64,000 bases of DNA from Diphasiastrum complanatum (Eukaryota; Streptophyta; Lycopodiopsida; Lycopodiales; Lycopodiaceae). Positions within the stretch are counted from its first letter, which is position 1; the number at the start of each line of letters is the position of its first letter. Under the pieces are notes generated by a model. The model was not told the DNA's origin. It ran no database searches and saw only the letters and a program-made list of their open reading frames with translations. Shown here one piece after another: positions 10,234 to 23,007 of this stretch. The translations under genes and the position numbers were made by a program. Location of the stretch: assembly GCA_029204225.1 (NCBI GenBank), contig MU832250.1, positions 1 through 64,000 of the forward strand, read 5' to 3'.

Positions 10234-10820
10234 TTGTGTTTCAGGTTATGAAGGAGGAAATCAGATCTATCAATGATTTGGTGAAGATATCAAGTCTAGA
10301 GCATGCTAGAGAGGATTCTACACCAAAATCGGATTTTTTGCTTTTGTAGATTGGATATTTTGTAGATCAAAACACTAAATAGGTCAATATACTTGTTCAA
10401 TTCCGATTTTTGAATTCACATACTGGATTTGGCCGATTTTTGGATCATTGGTTCAGCCTAAGTGGTGGCTTATAGATTGCATATCAAATTTTCAGTATTT
10501 GCATGTAGATTTGGAATAGTCAATTTTTTTGTGATTTTGTCAAAACCCTAATTTTGATTGGATCTCTAGATAGTGAGGTTGCTGGTCTTCATTTGAGTGT
10601 GTTTCAATCTTAGGAAGTGGCAAAAGTCATTGGATTGAGGATAGATCATAGGTTGATCAAGATTCCATAATTCTATGTGTTGATTTGCTTGGATAAGTGC
10701 TAGAAGAGAATTTGTGAGATAGTTTCAAATCTTGGTGATTTCTTTTGAAAGTATTTGTTGTTGTTCAAAGGAGTGCTTTGTGAATTGAAGCAGGTTGAAA
10801 GAGAAGATCAGGTCATTGCT

Positions 10821-10963
10821 ACATGGCAACCTCAATTGGAGTCATGTTGGAAGCAATGATAGGCTTACCTCAAGTAACTATTCATCGTGGAAAGTGAGGA
10901 TGGAGTCACTTCTTGAGATGAATGATGTTTTGGATATTGTTGTAGGCTTGGAGGAGAGATCAG
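10821..10963 (+). pseudogene. Copia gag N-terminus, truncated
   Basis: ATG near 10821, then NDRLTSSNYSSWKVRMESLL and EMNDVLDIVVGLEER, matching the gag starts at 34473 and 26953. A single missing base near 10852 puts the ATG out of frame with the conserved text. Similarity ends at 10963. From 10964 the sequence (to a stop near 11094) reads LRDDINEPPQYF and is probably host relic DNA moved next to gag by the inversion. Confidence 0.8.
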
Positions 10964-11099
10964 TTGGGTTGAGAGATGATATCAATGAGCCCCCTCAATA
11001 TTTCACTAATAGGGCTACTGATGTCGTTGATGATGGGCAAGCCTCTCAATCAGCCAAGAAGGCCTTACATGAGATGCTACTAGATATTCCTTGATACAT

Positions 11100-11700
11100 C
11101 AGGAAATATATGTTGCTGGATATTGATTTGCAGACATAAATGTAATTGGCCAAAACCTTATGTTATTGGAAAATCCAATTTGAAAATCAAAATTTTATTT
11201 CTGTGAGATTCACAATGATATATTTACTTATGCACTATTATTCTCCATTTTGATAAATTTATTTTTTATGAAATTTTTATGCAATCTAATACATTATTAT
11301 AATGTTTTGAAAATATCTAGATGCCAGTATTTAGATGACATTTAAAATATGAATAATTTGTTAATGATTTATGAAAGTACCTATAACAAAATCTCAGTGA
11401 AGAGTTAATTAGCTATATGAATTTTAAGTTCATTTTTATTTGTAATATTTTTTAAAACAATATCAATTTTGCAATGCACATAATTGTGTACTTTATTACT
11501 AATGTATTTTTGAGAATATGGTATGTGCATTTTGAAGATTTTAAAAAAGTCAAAAAGCCTGCACTCAAAAAAATAATTCTACCCAAAAATGTGATTTTAT
11601 TTTTTGTACCTTGATTTTTAAAGTTTTGAAGGGAATCTTCTTAGGAGAAACCTTTTCAATTACCCACTCAATAGGAAATTGTGTTGTTGTTTGAGGGCAA
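11100..11700. other. AT-rich stretch, nothing recognised
   Basis: Very AT-rich, with no ORF, motif or repeat that I can support. Confidence 0.4.
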
Positions 11701-11706
11701 AATTCT

Positions 11707-11820
11707 CCGGTCGAGATTTCAGCGAGCACTTCGGCTTCGGTCGAGATTTGAAGCGATGGGCTCCGGTCGAGATTCCAGAAAAATGCTTCGGTTGAGATTC
11801 CAAAAAAACGCTTCGGTTGC
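11707..11820. repeat. Degenerate minisatellite (CTTCGGTCGAGATTC-like)
   Basis: About five imperfect copies of a 25-40 bp unit centred on CGGTCGAGATT (later copies CGGTTGAGATT), each followed by A/G-rich filler. Locally GC-richer than its flanks. Confidence 0.75.
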
Positions 11821-11880
11821 CAAATGTTGACAGATCCCCTGCTCCAGAGGATCTGTTGGTTACTCTTATTTTGCTTACTT
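11821..11880. repeat. Dispersed repeat with small hairpin, copy 1
   Basis: CAAATGTTGACAGATC, then GGATCTGTTGGTTAC. The ACAGATCC/GGATCTGT halves can pair. Copy 2 is at 14606-14660 in the same orientation, so the pair bounds about 2.8 kb including the (CT)127 tract. Confidence 0.7.
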
Positions 11881-14168
<2,288 letters not shown>

Positions 14169-14605
14169 CCCCAAAATCTTGTGGTCGGGGCGTTGTTGCT
14201 GGTATCCGGCATGCTCATGGTTGGATTGGCGGTTGGAACACGCAGTTGAAACATGTGACTGGACTAAAGATTGAACAAATTTTAACTAAATTTGTTTCGA
14301 TCTTGTCGTAGTTGACTCAAAGATGAATATGACAATGAGATACAGGAATCAACTCTGAAGTGACATGGATTTCGCAAATTTGCAATATGCTCAAAAATCC
14401 TAAACTCTGTATAAGGCGATCTGAAGATTAATAGATGAATGACAAGTTATTCTTGAGATACGCTACATGACATCTCTTGTTCAATGGATATCCTTGATGA
14501 ACTAAAAACAAATCTAGAAAAAGAGATGCAATTAGAAGAAATTACCAAAACAAAAAAAAAAAGGCATGAACACCAAAAAAAATTTAAAAAACAACACCCA
14601 TACCC

Positions 14606-14660
14606 AAATGTTGACAGATCACCTGCTCCAGAGGATCTGTTGGTTACCCTTCTTTTGCTT
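14606..14660. repeat. Dispersed repeat with small hairpin, copy 2
   Basis: Matches 11821-11880 apart from a few substitutions (GATCACCTG versus GATCCCCTG). Followed by diverging CTTTTGCTTACTT-like sequence. Confidence 0.7.
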
Positions 14661-15339
14661 ACTTTCGCCAATGACAAATGTAATTGCCTCACCTGTAATT
14701 GTGTCACCTAAGTAGTGCAAACTACTTGGTGGCCTAGCAACACACCAACTTGGTTTGCCAAATGATTAATAAACTAGCCCACCAACCAAGACCTTAGAGA
14801 GCATAATGAGTGGATTGATGAATAAATGACACAATAATATGATTTTCAAGATAAGGATGACAATGTTGATCAATAGACTCAACCAATAAATGGAGCTGAG
14901 GAATAAACAACAAGGCAAGATCAGGAAATGAAAAACTAAAAATTGAAAATATACAAAAAGACAAAAAAATAATAAATGCATGGCTTTTTTCGAAAGTGAA
15001 GGAGATGAGCGACACTATCATTGAGGAGCAACCCAACACCGCATGCAACCCTGGCTACCAGTTGTAGGATGGTCAATGAACAATTGTATTCTTTGCAAGA
15101 AGAATGTCTATGGAACTTTAAAACAAGTGGAAGGAGCTTGTTGAAAAACACGAGAGGGGTGGACAATAAATCATAGAGTGTCTACTAAAACAATTGGAAG
15201 CTAGTGAGACAACAATTGAGCAATTAGAACAACAAATCGGCAACCTCACAAAACTTCTAGAGGTTGTCCATACTCTTTATTGTCGAGAATTTCTACCTCT
15301 CCTTCTCCTTGGGAGATGAAGAAGGGATCAGATCCTTGG
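14661..15339. other. Decayed DNA; weak coiled-coil text
   Basis: On the plus strand near 15180-15290 the reading KQLEASETTIEQLEQQIGNL is coiled-coil-like and could be a gag or LINE fragment, but stops surround it and nothing else supports a gene. Confidence 0.3.
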
Positions 15340-16113
15340 TGCGTGCACTACAACAACAGTAGGCGAACACAAAATGTAAATTGTGCCGTTGTTTGCGGAA
15401 GCAAAAGAGTAGACAGTCAGACAAAGCAATAAGAGAGTCAGACAGTAAACAAAATAGCAAAACATATAGTATTGACCAAAAACTCTGAATGCAAAACCAA
15501 GACATTTATTGAGTGTTGAGTCAACTTCATCGACTTTATTGACTATTCCAACTTGTCGACTTCAACGACTATCGGTTGCTTGACTTCGAATAGTCAAAGG
15601 CTTCTCACGCCCACCTCCTATACTGTGCAACCACCTTGACAATGACAACAGCACCCACAATGTACTTTAGATGGCGCACCAGCTCCATGCTTCTTCTTGT
15701 ACATACATCTACAACAATGCAAATTTGTATATAGATTATCATTGTAATCAATAGCTCGAGGAGAACAAGATACGCTGATCTACAAACATTCAAGCATAGT
15801 CGTTGAGACATCAACTTATTAGAGACAAACACTGTAGATGCTTTCATGCATCGATTCTTTTTTTCAGACTGATTGTCAAAAATAAGCTCATAGCTTTTAC
15901 AAGGCGGAGTTAGCTTTTGAGCACGCGGTTTCGCTTGCTATTGTCTGGTTAAGTTGAGCTTCGGACAAGTCGGCCAAGTCAGGTGCAACTCTCATGCCTT
16001 CTCCGATAATAGAGTATTTCTACAGACTGTGCGACAATGCATGTAAAACTACAACAATATGAATGGGAATAGATTAACATGGGATTTAGGAGAGTAGAGG
16101 AATAAATTCAACA
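15340..16113 (-). repeat. Copia-type LTR relic with internal inversion/insertion
   Basis: Both ends match the LTR at 57602-58094: start GCACTACAACAA-x-AGT-x-GGCGAACACA, end ACATGGGATTTAGGAGAG and CAACA. The middle differs. About 15833-15945 is the reverse complement of the corresponding part of the other LTR (shared TTTCATGCATCGATTC and GCTCATAGCTTTTACA), and about 15510-15830 is extra. No flanking duplication was found, so the exact ends are uncertain. Confidence 0.6.
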
Positions 16114-18652
16114 TTTATTCTACCCAAGAACAGCAGTTAGACACGACTGCTCCCACCAATGCCGCTAGACGATTCAAATGTGTAGAGCACTACAAGGCCA
16201 AACACTCATCATTGAAAAACAAGCTTTGACCTTGCAACAATATTATGAATCTGCTTCTAAGCAAAATAAATAGAAATCTCCCACCAAATTTACAAAAGCA
16301 AGTAAAATGTTACTAAATCTAGAGTAAATGGTAGTGACCAAGGATACGGCTTTTGAGGAATTCAAAGCGATGAGCATGGCCTCTAGCACTAGTATCACTC
16401 TAGAATTGGAATATCATTGCCTTTTGCTTTTGCATAAACTTTGAATCCATAACATTGTGCATTTGGGTTCCATCCTAGAGGCGTTCAATATCCAATCCTT
16501 CTAAAGCCCGTAGAACAAACCTCAATTCATATCTTCACAAGCCCATAAGATGACCATCCATCAACAACATGCCAATTTTAATCAAGGCCAAGGCTTCCTC
16601 CATGCTCTTGAGATGGAAGGATGGAAAGTCATCCCAAGTGCTCAAACACCATGCTAATGATGAGAGGACACCTCTTAAAATTCTAGAAGATGATAGCTAA
16701 TATATTGCACAAATATGATGTCATAAATAAACAAAAAAATGTGTTTTTGCCCTTGCATGTCATATAATCAAATGATACTTATCACATGGATGGTCAACCT
16801 TTATAAGACGGTAACATTTATTTCTTTTGATGGGATAATTTTATGAAATAGTGGCTACATGTACATCATGCTCAAATAAAGGACCTTAACACGCTTGTCC
16901 TATGTCTTATAACTTAAAACATTGTAGTTGACATACCTATCATAATTGTAGACTTGATATAATTATTGCTTTTGAGACCTATCATTTGAAGTTGATGTAA
17001 CTCACCTTACCATTCTTTTCTTATATCTTGAATATATCATATATTGAATTGAATATTTGAAATATCTAAGTTAGTATCTATGGTGCTAAAGTTAAATACT
17101 ATAAAACATCAAGTATCAAGTCAAACTATGATTGACTTTGAAAGGTTTGAATTGTTGACCCAATCCAATAGCTATGTAGTTGGTAAAAAGATATCAAGAA
17201 AGCATGTGCCATTCAACTAGAAAACAAAACAATGTTAGTGTCAAAAAGCTTGTGCTCTTAGAAGTTAGTGGCATGTCTTTCTCAATATAATTAACTTCAG
17301 GATATGTATGATGGGATTCTAGCACAAGTTACACAACCAGCCTCTTTTCCAATTTGAAAGAAGCAAGAACATCATCATCAAAAAATATACATGAAAAAGA
17401 GAGTTAAAATATCACATAAACAAAGTAAGATCAAAATTTTACATTATTTATCTTTTTTGGAATTGACCTTACTACAATAGATGGAAGCATGGATTGTTCT
17501 AAACTTGATTACTCTATCACCATCCAGGTATAAATAGTTTGAACTCAAATGTGGAATAACTTTTCATCATTGACATTTTAACTATGCAAAAAATCTCTTG
17601 GCATTAATTCATCATATTTTCTACCATCCTTTATAAGTATCTGATATATGTATTTGTGTGCAGGCTTCTTTTTTTGTTACTATATTATGTATGTACTAAC
17701 TAGCATAATCTCCTTTGCAAAATCATGCACATGCATAAAATATTCATTTTTACAAGGACAAGTGGACCACTATGGACCACTATGGATCACTATGGACCAC
17801 TATGGATCTTAGTTGGCATATCATATGTTATATTTCTGCATGTGATGTATCACACCATGACGCCAAGATGGGACCCAAAATATAAGTAAATGTGTGCATG
17901 TTTGGCCTTAACATATAGACCTTTCCACAAATCTAATTATAATTCCATGATAAATTTTCTAATAGAAATTCAATCAAAATGTGTACTAATAAGTGTACTA
18001 CAATGAGATCGTGCGTGATGCTACAAGAAAAGTATTTAAATTCATTGCATCCTTGAATTTTCTATAGAATATAGGTAGTATTTGTTTTTCTTATATATCA
18101 CAATTACAATCTAATAGAACATCACTATTAAAATACTCTCTTTTGTAAAACCTAGTGCTCTAAGCAAGTATCATTGTAGGGATACATATGCACAACAACA
18201 TATGTCGTGTTGTGATTGTAGTTGTTGTCAAAAAGAAGAATTCTTTTAAAATGCTCTAAGACAAACTTATATTTTTGGGTTTAATACAAAATTCAAAACA
18301 ATGCTTCAAGGAGATGTCTTGGAAGGTTTATGCCTCACAGTTGATTTTGAACGTTTGTATAGCACCAACTTTTAAACTAGATAAGTTCAAATTATCAATC
18401 AAGGATATGAGTCATCTACATTAAGGGTCATCCACAATTTTGAACATAGGATTTCTTATTGCTGCAAGTTAGTTGAATTTTTTATGTTTTCAGCGTTAAA
18501 GAATGTAGCGCTTCTAAAAATGTGTGTACAAAGAAGTACTATAAAGATCTCAAACATTCAATAAAAATCATCTTTTAATTTAAATAATGAAACATACCTT
18601 TGTAGACCATGTCCACAATATGGATTGACTCAACTTATTCCAAATGTTTTAT

Positions 18653-18654
<2 letters not shown>
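16114..18654. other. AT-rich decayed DNA, no gene seen
   Basis: Many stops in all frames and no recognised domain. At 17763-17808 a 10-bp unit (GGACCACTAT/GGATCACTAT) repeats about 4.5 times in tandem. Confidence 0.4.

Positions 18655-18697
<43 letters not shown>
18655..18697. repeat. (TA)n microsatellite
   Basis: About 21 uninterrupted TA units. Confidence 0.95.
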
Positions 18698-18699
<2 letters not shown>

Positions 18700-20085
18700 G
18701 CTTTGTTGGTTTTGAAAAGTTCCAAAGATGGACACATAGAATCTCATCCTAAATCATTAACATCATAAATTTGAGAAATATTTTAGAGAGATGACCTCAA
18801 AAGTTTTACATCTTTGCTAGTGAGAAGAGATTTTCTAAAAAGCTAGACGATAATGCTAGGGCATCATTTAAACTTTTCTAGGTGATTTCATTTCCATATA
18901 ACTATTGCTCATCAAATTATCAAAGGTCTTCCACTAAGTAGAGAGTTGCTTAGAACTTCCTTAGATGTTCAACTTGCTACACGAAATAAGGGCATACAAG
19001 AGAGAGAATATCCATTAAAGGCTAGCAAATACAAACACAAAAAAAGCATCTTGAATTTCAAGGGAAGGGGGGGGGGTTTGGTTGATTTGGACAAGACAAG
19101 CACCACATGTATTCAGTAGGTGGACTATGCACCATTTTGATCAAAAGCATGATGTTTCCAAGTTGTGAAGTAAGTGTTATAAGGACCCGAGTTGTTCCAC
19201 ACTTGGAGCAAGTTTAGAACTAGCATTGAAGCTAAGTCTTCACCCTCAAATGAGGTCAAAAGGGCTAGAAAAAAGTGGCTCAAGCTAAGGCAAGGCAAGT
19301 AGTTATTATAAATGAGCATTGTGGTTTGCTAAGATTCATTACTTATATGGACATTGGATTGCTAGTTTTGATATTTTACTGAAGTGCTTCACTTTACTAT
19401 AGGATGGGTGTGCAGTTAGTAGGGAAAGACCTAAAGACCTCAACCGAGCAAATAGACTTGCCAAAAAAAAAATTGATGTCTAGAGGGGCAATATGATTCC
19501 ACAATAAGGTTATTCGAAGGTCTTTCAAGATGATCAATCTAATAAAATGAGGTGCCACATGATTTTTGTTCAAGATTTTTAAAAAAAGCACTTCTAGAGG
19601 GATAAGACAAGTTGCACAATGCTCCAAGGGGTCCTAGTTATGGTTTTTTTTTTAAAGGTAACTTAAAAAATAAACTACTAGACATCTTGTATAAACGTCA
19701 TGATGTGCTAAGTGGAAGGGATTCAAGAAAAAGGACCCCTGTGCTAGTTTCAACTCCATATTTTTTGTTGGGAGTGAAATAGAAAGTGTAATATCATCCC
19801 ATGAAATGTCTTGATTTTCAAGTTGCAAAGGCTAATAGAGATAAGTCAATAAGGCTGTTGGACCCACCAAGATACCAATTGGCAAGTGGGATATTATTTT
19901 AATGGATTCTACTAGTCATCTCCCAAGGAGAAATGATGGATGTGATGCATTGTGAGTAGTGGTTGAACAACTCATTAAGAAGGCACATTTGATTTTCTAC
20001 AAACACTAAGGTCAAGTGTTACATACCTATGTAACTAGCAGTACTTCAGACCCCTAATAGTCCATTTAGTGTTGGGGGCTAAATG
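18698..20085. other. Decayed DNA, no gene seen
   Basis: Two minus-strand ORFs (19125-19319, 19397-19627) have no recognisable motif. A run of nine G near 19070 and several A runs are the only conspicuous simple sequence. Confidence 0.35.
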
Positions 20086-20290
20086 GCAAGGTACCCTTAG
20101 GATTAAGGGTATGTGCCCTTGGATAAGGGCAGGCAAGTGACTATACCTTAGTTGGAGGTATGGAGTCACGTGACCCTTGGATAAGGGGTACCCTTAGTAT
20201 TAAGGGTAGGTGTCTTAGATTAAGGTACTAGTATCCTTGGTTGAGGGCAGGTAGGTGTCTATGCCTTGGATGGAGGTATGGAACCTAGAG
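20086..20290. repeat. Degenerate tandem duplication, about 100-120 bp unit
   Basis: Two diverged units, each running ACCCTTAG-x-ATTAAGGGTA, CTTGG-x-TAAGGGCAGG, CTAT-x-CCTT, GGAGGTATGGA. The unit ends are at about 20184 and 20284. Confidence 0.6.
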
Positions 20291-22354
20291 AGGTGTTAGA
20301 AAGTCATTGGATGACTATTTTTCTATACCTTGGGCCTCAACCTTGAACCATATCACTTTATTGGTCTAGGACCAAAGTATACTTGCACAACTTGGGCAAT
20401 GGGACCTAGTAGGAGGGCTCCCTTATAAAGTGTCCATGGAGTTCCCAACTCCCACAAGAAAGGCATTCAAAGAGTCATAGGTTATGGAAGGAGTCTCTTG
20501 ACATTCCATAAGCCTATGGAGGCTCTTGGAGATTTTTTAACTCCTCTAGGCTTCTCTCTCTCTCATTGGATGAGCATGGAACTCCATAGTGCATTGGACC
20601 ATCTATATGAGGGTAGTAGGGTGCCCATTGAGGGGGGGGGGAAGATCTCTCTTGTTTGCTTTGCTTATGCTCTAGTGTTGCTACTAGTGTGTAGAGTGCT
20701 TTCTTGTGGTAGTATGCTTGAGGTTTGGATCTTGCTTATGGTATGGGACATAAGTAGGGTTTGGATCTTGAGTATGCTATGGAGTGTTGTGGTATGCTTG
20801 TGATTTATTTATGGTTAGCAAGGGGGTGCTAGATAGGTTTTGCTTGGAGCTTGGATCTAGCTATGGTTGGGTGGTGAATAGTTGAGGCTAGCTTGTTATC
20901 TATCTTTGTGTTTAAAGAGTAGGGACACAGGTGGAGGAGAGATCCTTGGAGGCTTGCAGATTCGTTGGGGAGCATCTTGAAGCTTGCAGGTTGCTTGGAG
21001 GACATTTGGAGCTCTACCTTGGATTTGGAGGACTTCCTCACTTCTCCTTGTAAAATCAAGACTCTTAAATTGGTGCATGAATTTTTTAGCACTCTCTTTG
21101 TCTAGATGGATTGCCATGGGTTATTGTAAATGATCATTACTCCAATTTAATTGGTAGCTTTTGGAGCCTTTTCAAGTTATTGGAGACAAAACTAGTTATC
21201 AAATTTTTTTCTCAAATTCTTGACGGCTTCAACTTTCTATGTAGTGAGTAATGTCAATTGCTTTTCTAGTTCATGGATTGTAAAAATGAAAGGTTGGAGG
21301 AATTGCTTATTGTGAACAATAAGAAAATGATTCTTGCTAACTCAAAGAAATGCAATGCATAAACTTGCCAAGCATGCAAAGTGATCTTGAAAATTAATTC
21401 AATCAAAAACAAAAATTAATGCATTTCCAAGATACTTCTATCAAGTACATGAAAGAAAAGTGGAAATACTAAAAGCAACTCAATCACATCAAGCATCCAT
21501 TTGAGACGTGATGAGGGGTCAAAATGGGGACCCATCCAAAAGGGAAAATCTCTACTTCTGCAAGACCAATTGCCAAAAGCCCATTACATATACATGAATG
21601 TAGTGTTCTCAAACACTTCTTGAGATTTGGTATTTCTTAAAAAGTGAACAAAATCATAGTGAAATCAAATGACAATATTCCATTGATCCAAATTTGAAAA
21701 TCTTAAAACTAGACTTTCAGGACAAAGACTAGACACATAATCATTGGTTTCAAAATGTTTTGGAAACATATCTAAGCCATTAGAGACAAGAAATATGTCC
21801 ATACAAAAGGCATCATACAAGACTAGTATTGCCTTACTCCAACTTTGAGATGTAGAAATCTCATAAAGGCAAGATGGTACATCAAATAATGGAAGAGAAG
21901 CATAAGTGAGAATGTTGGAGTAGATACCACCTGAAAACTGCCCCTCTTTGCCATGTATTGTGATCACAAAGACTCGGCCTTGCCTCTTGAAGATCTCCTT
22001 GCAACCGGGGTTGAGAAGCCTCCTCCTCAAGCCTTGGCATATCTCCATCATGCACTTGGATTTTTGGTAGATTTGTGGATTCCACCATCATCCTCTTGAT
22101 TAAAATGAGATCCTTCTTACTCCTTATATGCAAAGGCATTTCGGCAAGGCATATTATTGATCTAAAGATCCCCAAAGTATCAACTATTGCAATCTTCATA
22201 TCAAGCACCTTTGATAAGAGATACCTCCAATTTGAAGTCTTCAAGTAACAAGTCACATAAAATAGCACCATCTTTGCTTCTATATGATGAAATTAAATCA
22301 TCCAAATGAACAAGATAAGGGAATTGATGAGAAGTAGACCTCCTTGGAAATAAC
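20291..22354. other. Possible LTR-like promoter region and decayed DNA
   Basis: A TATA-like CCTTATAAAGTG at about 20421, with GC-richer DNA before it, could be an old LTR promoter, but neither LTR end could be defined. Further right, two minus-strand ORFs (21665-22051 and 21882-22271) lie beside the copia target site. They may belong to the relic continued at 28216 but show no diagnostic motif. Confidence 0.3.
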
Positions 22355-23007
22355 TGTGAAAAACTCAGATCCAAAAGATGCTAAAGTTTCATAAAGATCT
22401 TGGCCATGGAAGTTATGCACATCTAGATTGAAAAAATGATAGAAATTGTGATGTTAAGCATACTAAACATCAACTAAACATCAAAATCTGATCATAAGCT
22501 TCCACAAACAGAAACTTGCTGTCCCTGTCCGTACTTCAGAGCCTACAACCTGCATTTCACACGTGTGAAGCCATAGCAACAAAGAAATCACAATTCTAGT
22601 GGCTAGAATGCAAGATATGAACAAAAAAGTGAGAGAGAAGAAGATGGATCTTCAAAGAGCATAACATTCATTCAATAGAATGAAAATGAGATGTGTACAT
22701 ACTCGTGGAGATGGCTATTTATAGCAGCCATAGTGCCTCTTGGCCACTTGTCTTATGATAGGCTAAAATTGGGGTCCAATAGGATTCACCCATATACCTA
22801 GAAATTTGGTCAAATAGGAATGCACCAAATTATGAGCCAATAGAAGAGCTCCACACTCGACCTCCTCTAATTAATGTGACCTCAAAAGTAGTGTACACAT
22901 ACTTTGGGCCTCTACATACATGTATGAACCTATCTCTAACTTTTATTTGGCCATAGGCCTACAAAATCTCAAGTTAGGAAAATACTACTAGTTGACAATT
23001 TTTCACA
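22355..23007 (-). repeat. 3' LTR (653 bp)
   Basis: TGTGAAAA...TTTTCACA. TATA-like box on the minus strand at 22715-22724 (CTATAAATAG). The polypurine tract GAAGAGGGAG is at 23008-23017, and the final stop codon of gag-pol lies inside the LTR. Confidence 0.95.

Larger units (their letters stand above)
5004..10963 (-). mobile_element. Ty1/copia element, RT-less family, split by an internal inversion
   Basis: The left part (5004-9032) lies on the minus strand: 3' LTR, pol and most of gag. The right part (9572-10963) lies on the plus strand: 5' LTR, primer site and the first codons of gag. Gag content is complementary, since the right part ends at about the codon where the left part begins. The base pairs just outside the LTRs are ATGCC (4999-5003) and its reverse complement GGCAT (9567-9571), as expected for one 5-bp target-site duplication after an inversion spanning about 9033-10963. 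That inversion carried about 540 bp of host DNA with it. Both LTRs are 650 bp but differ at a dozen or more sites, so the insertion is older than the element at 22355. Confidence 0.85.

Noticed and set aside
5004-10963. Two separate copia insertions, one on each strand
   Set aside because: Complementary gag content and the matching reverse-complement duplication ATGCC/GGCAT point to one inverted element.
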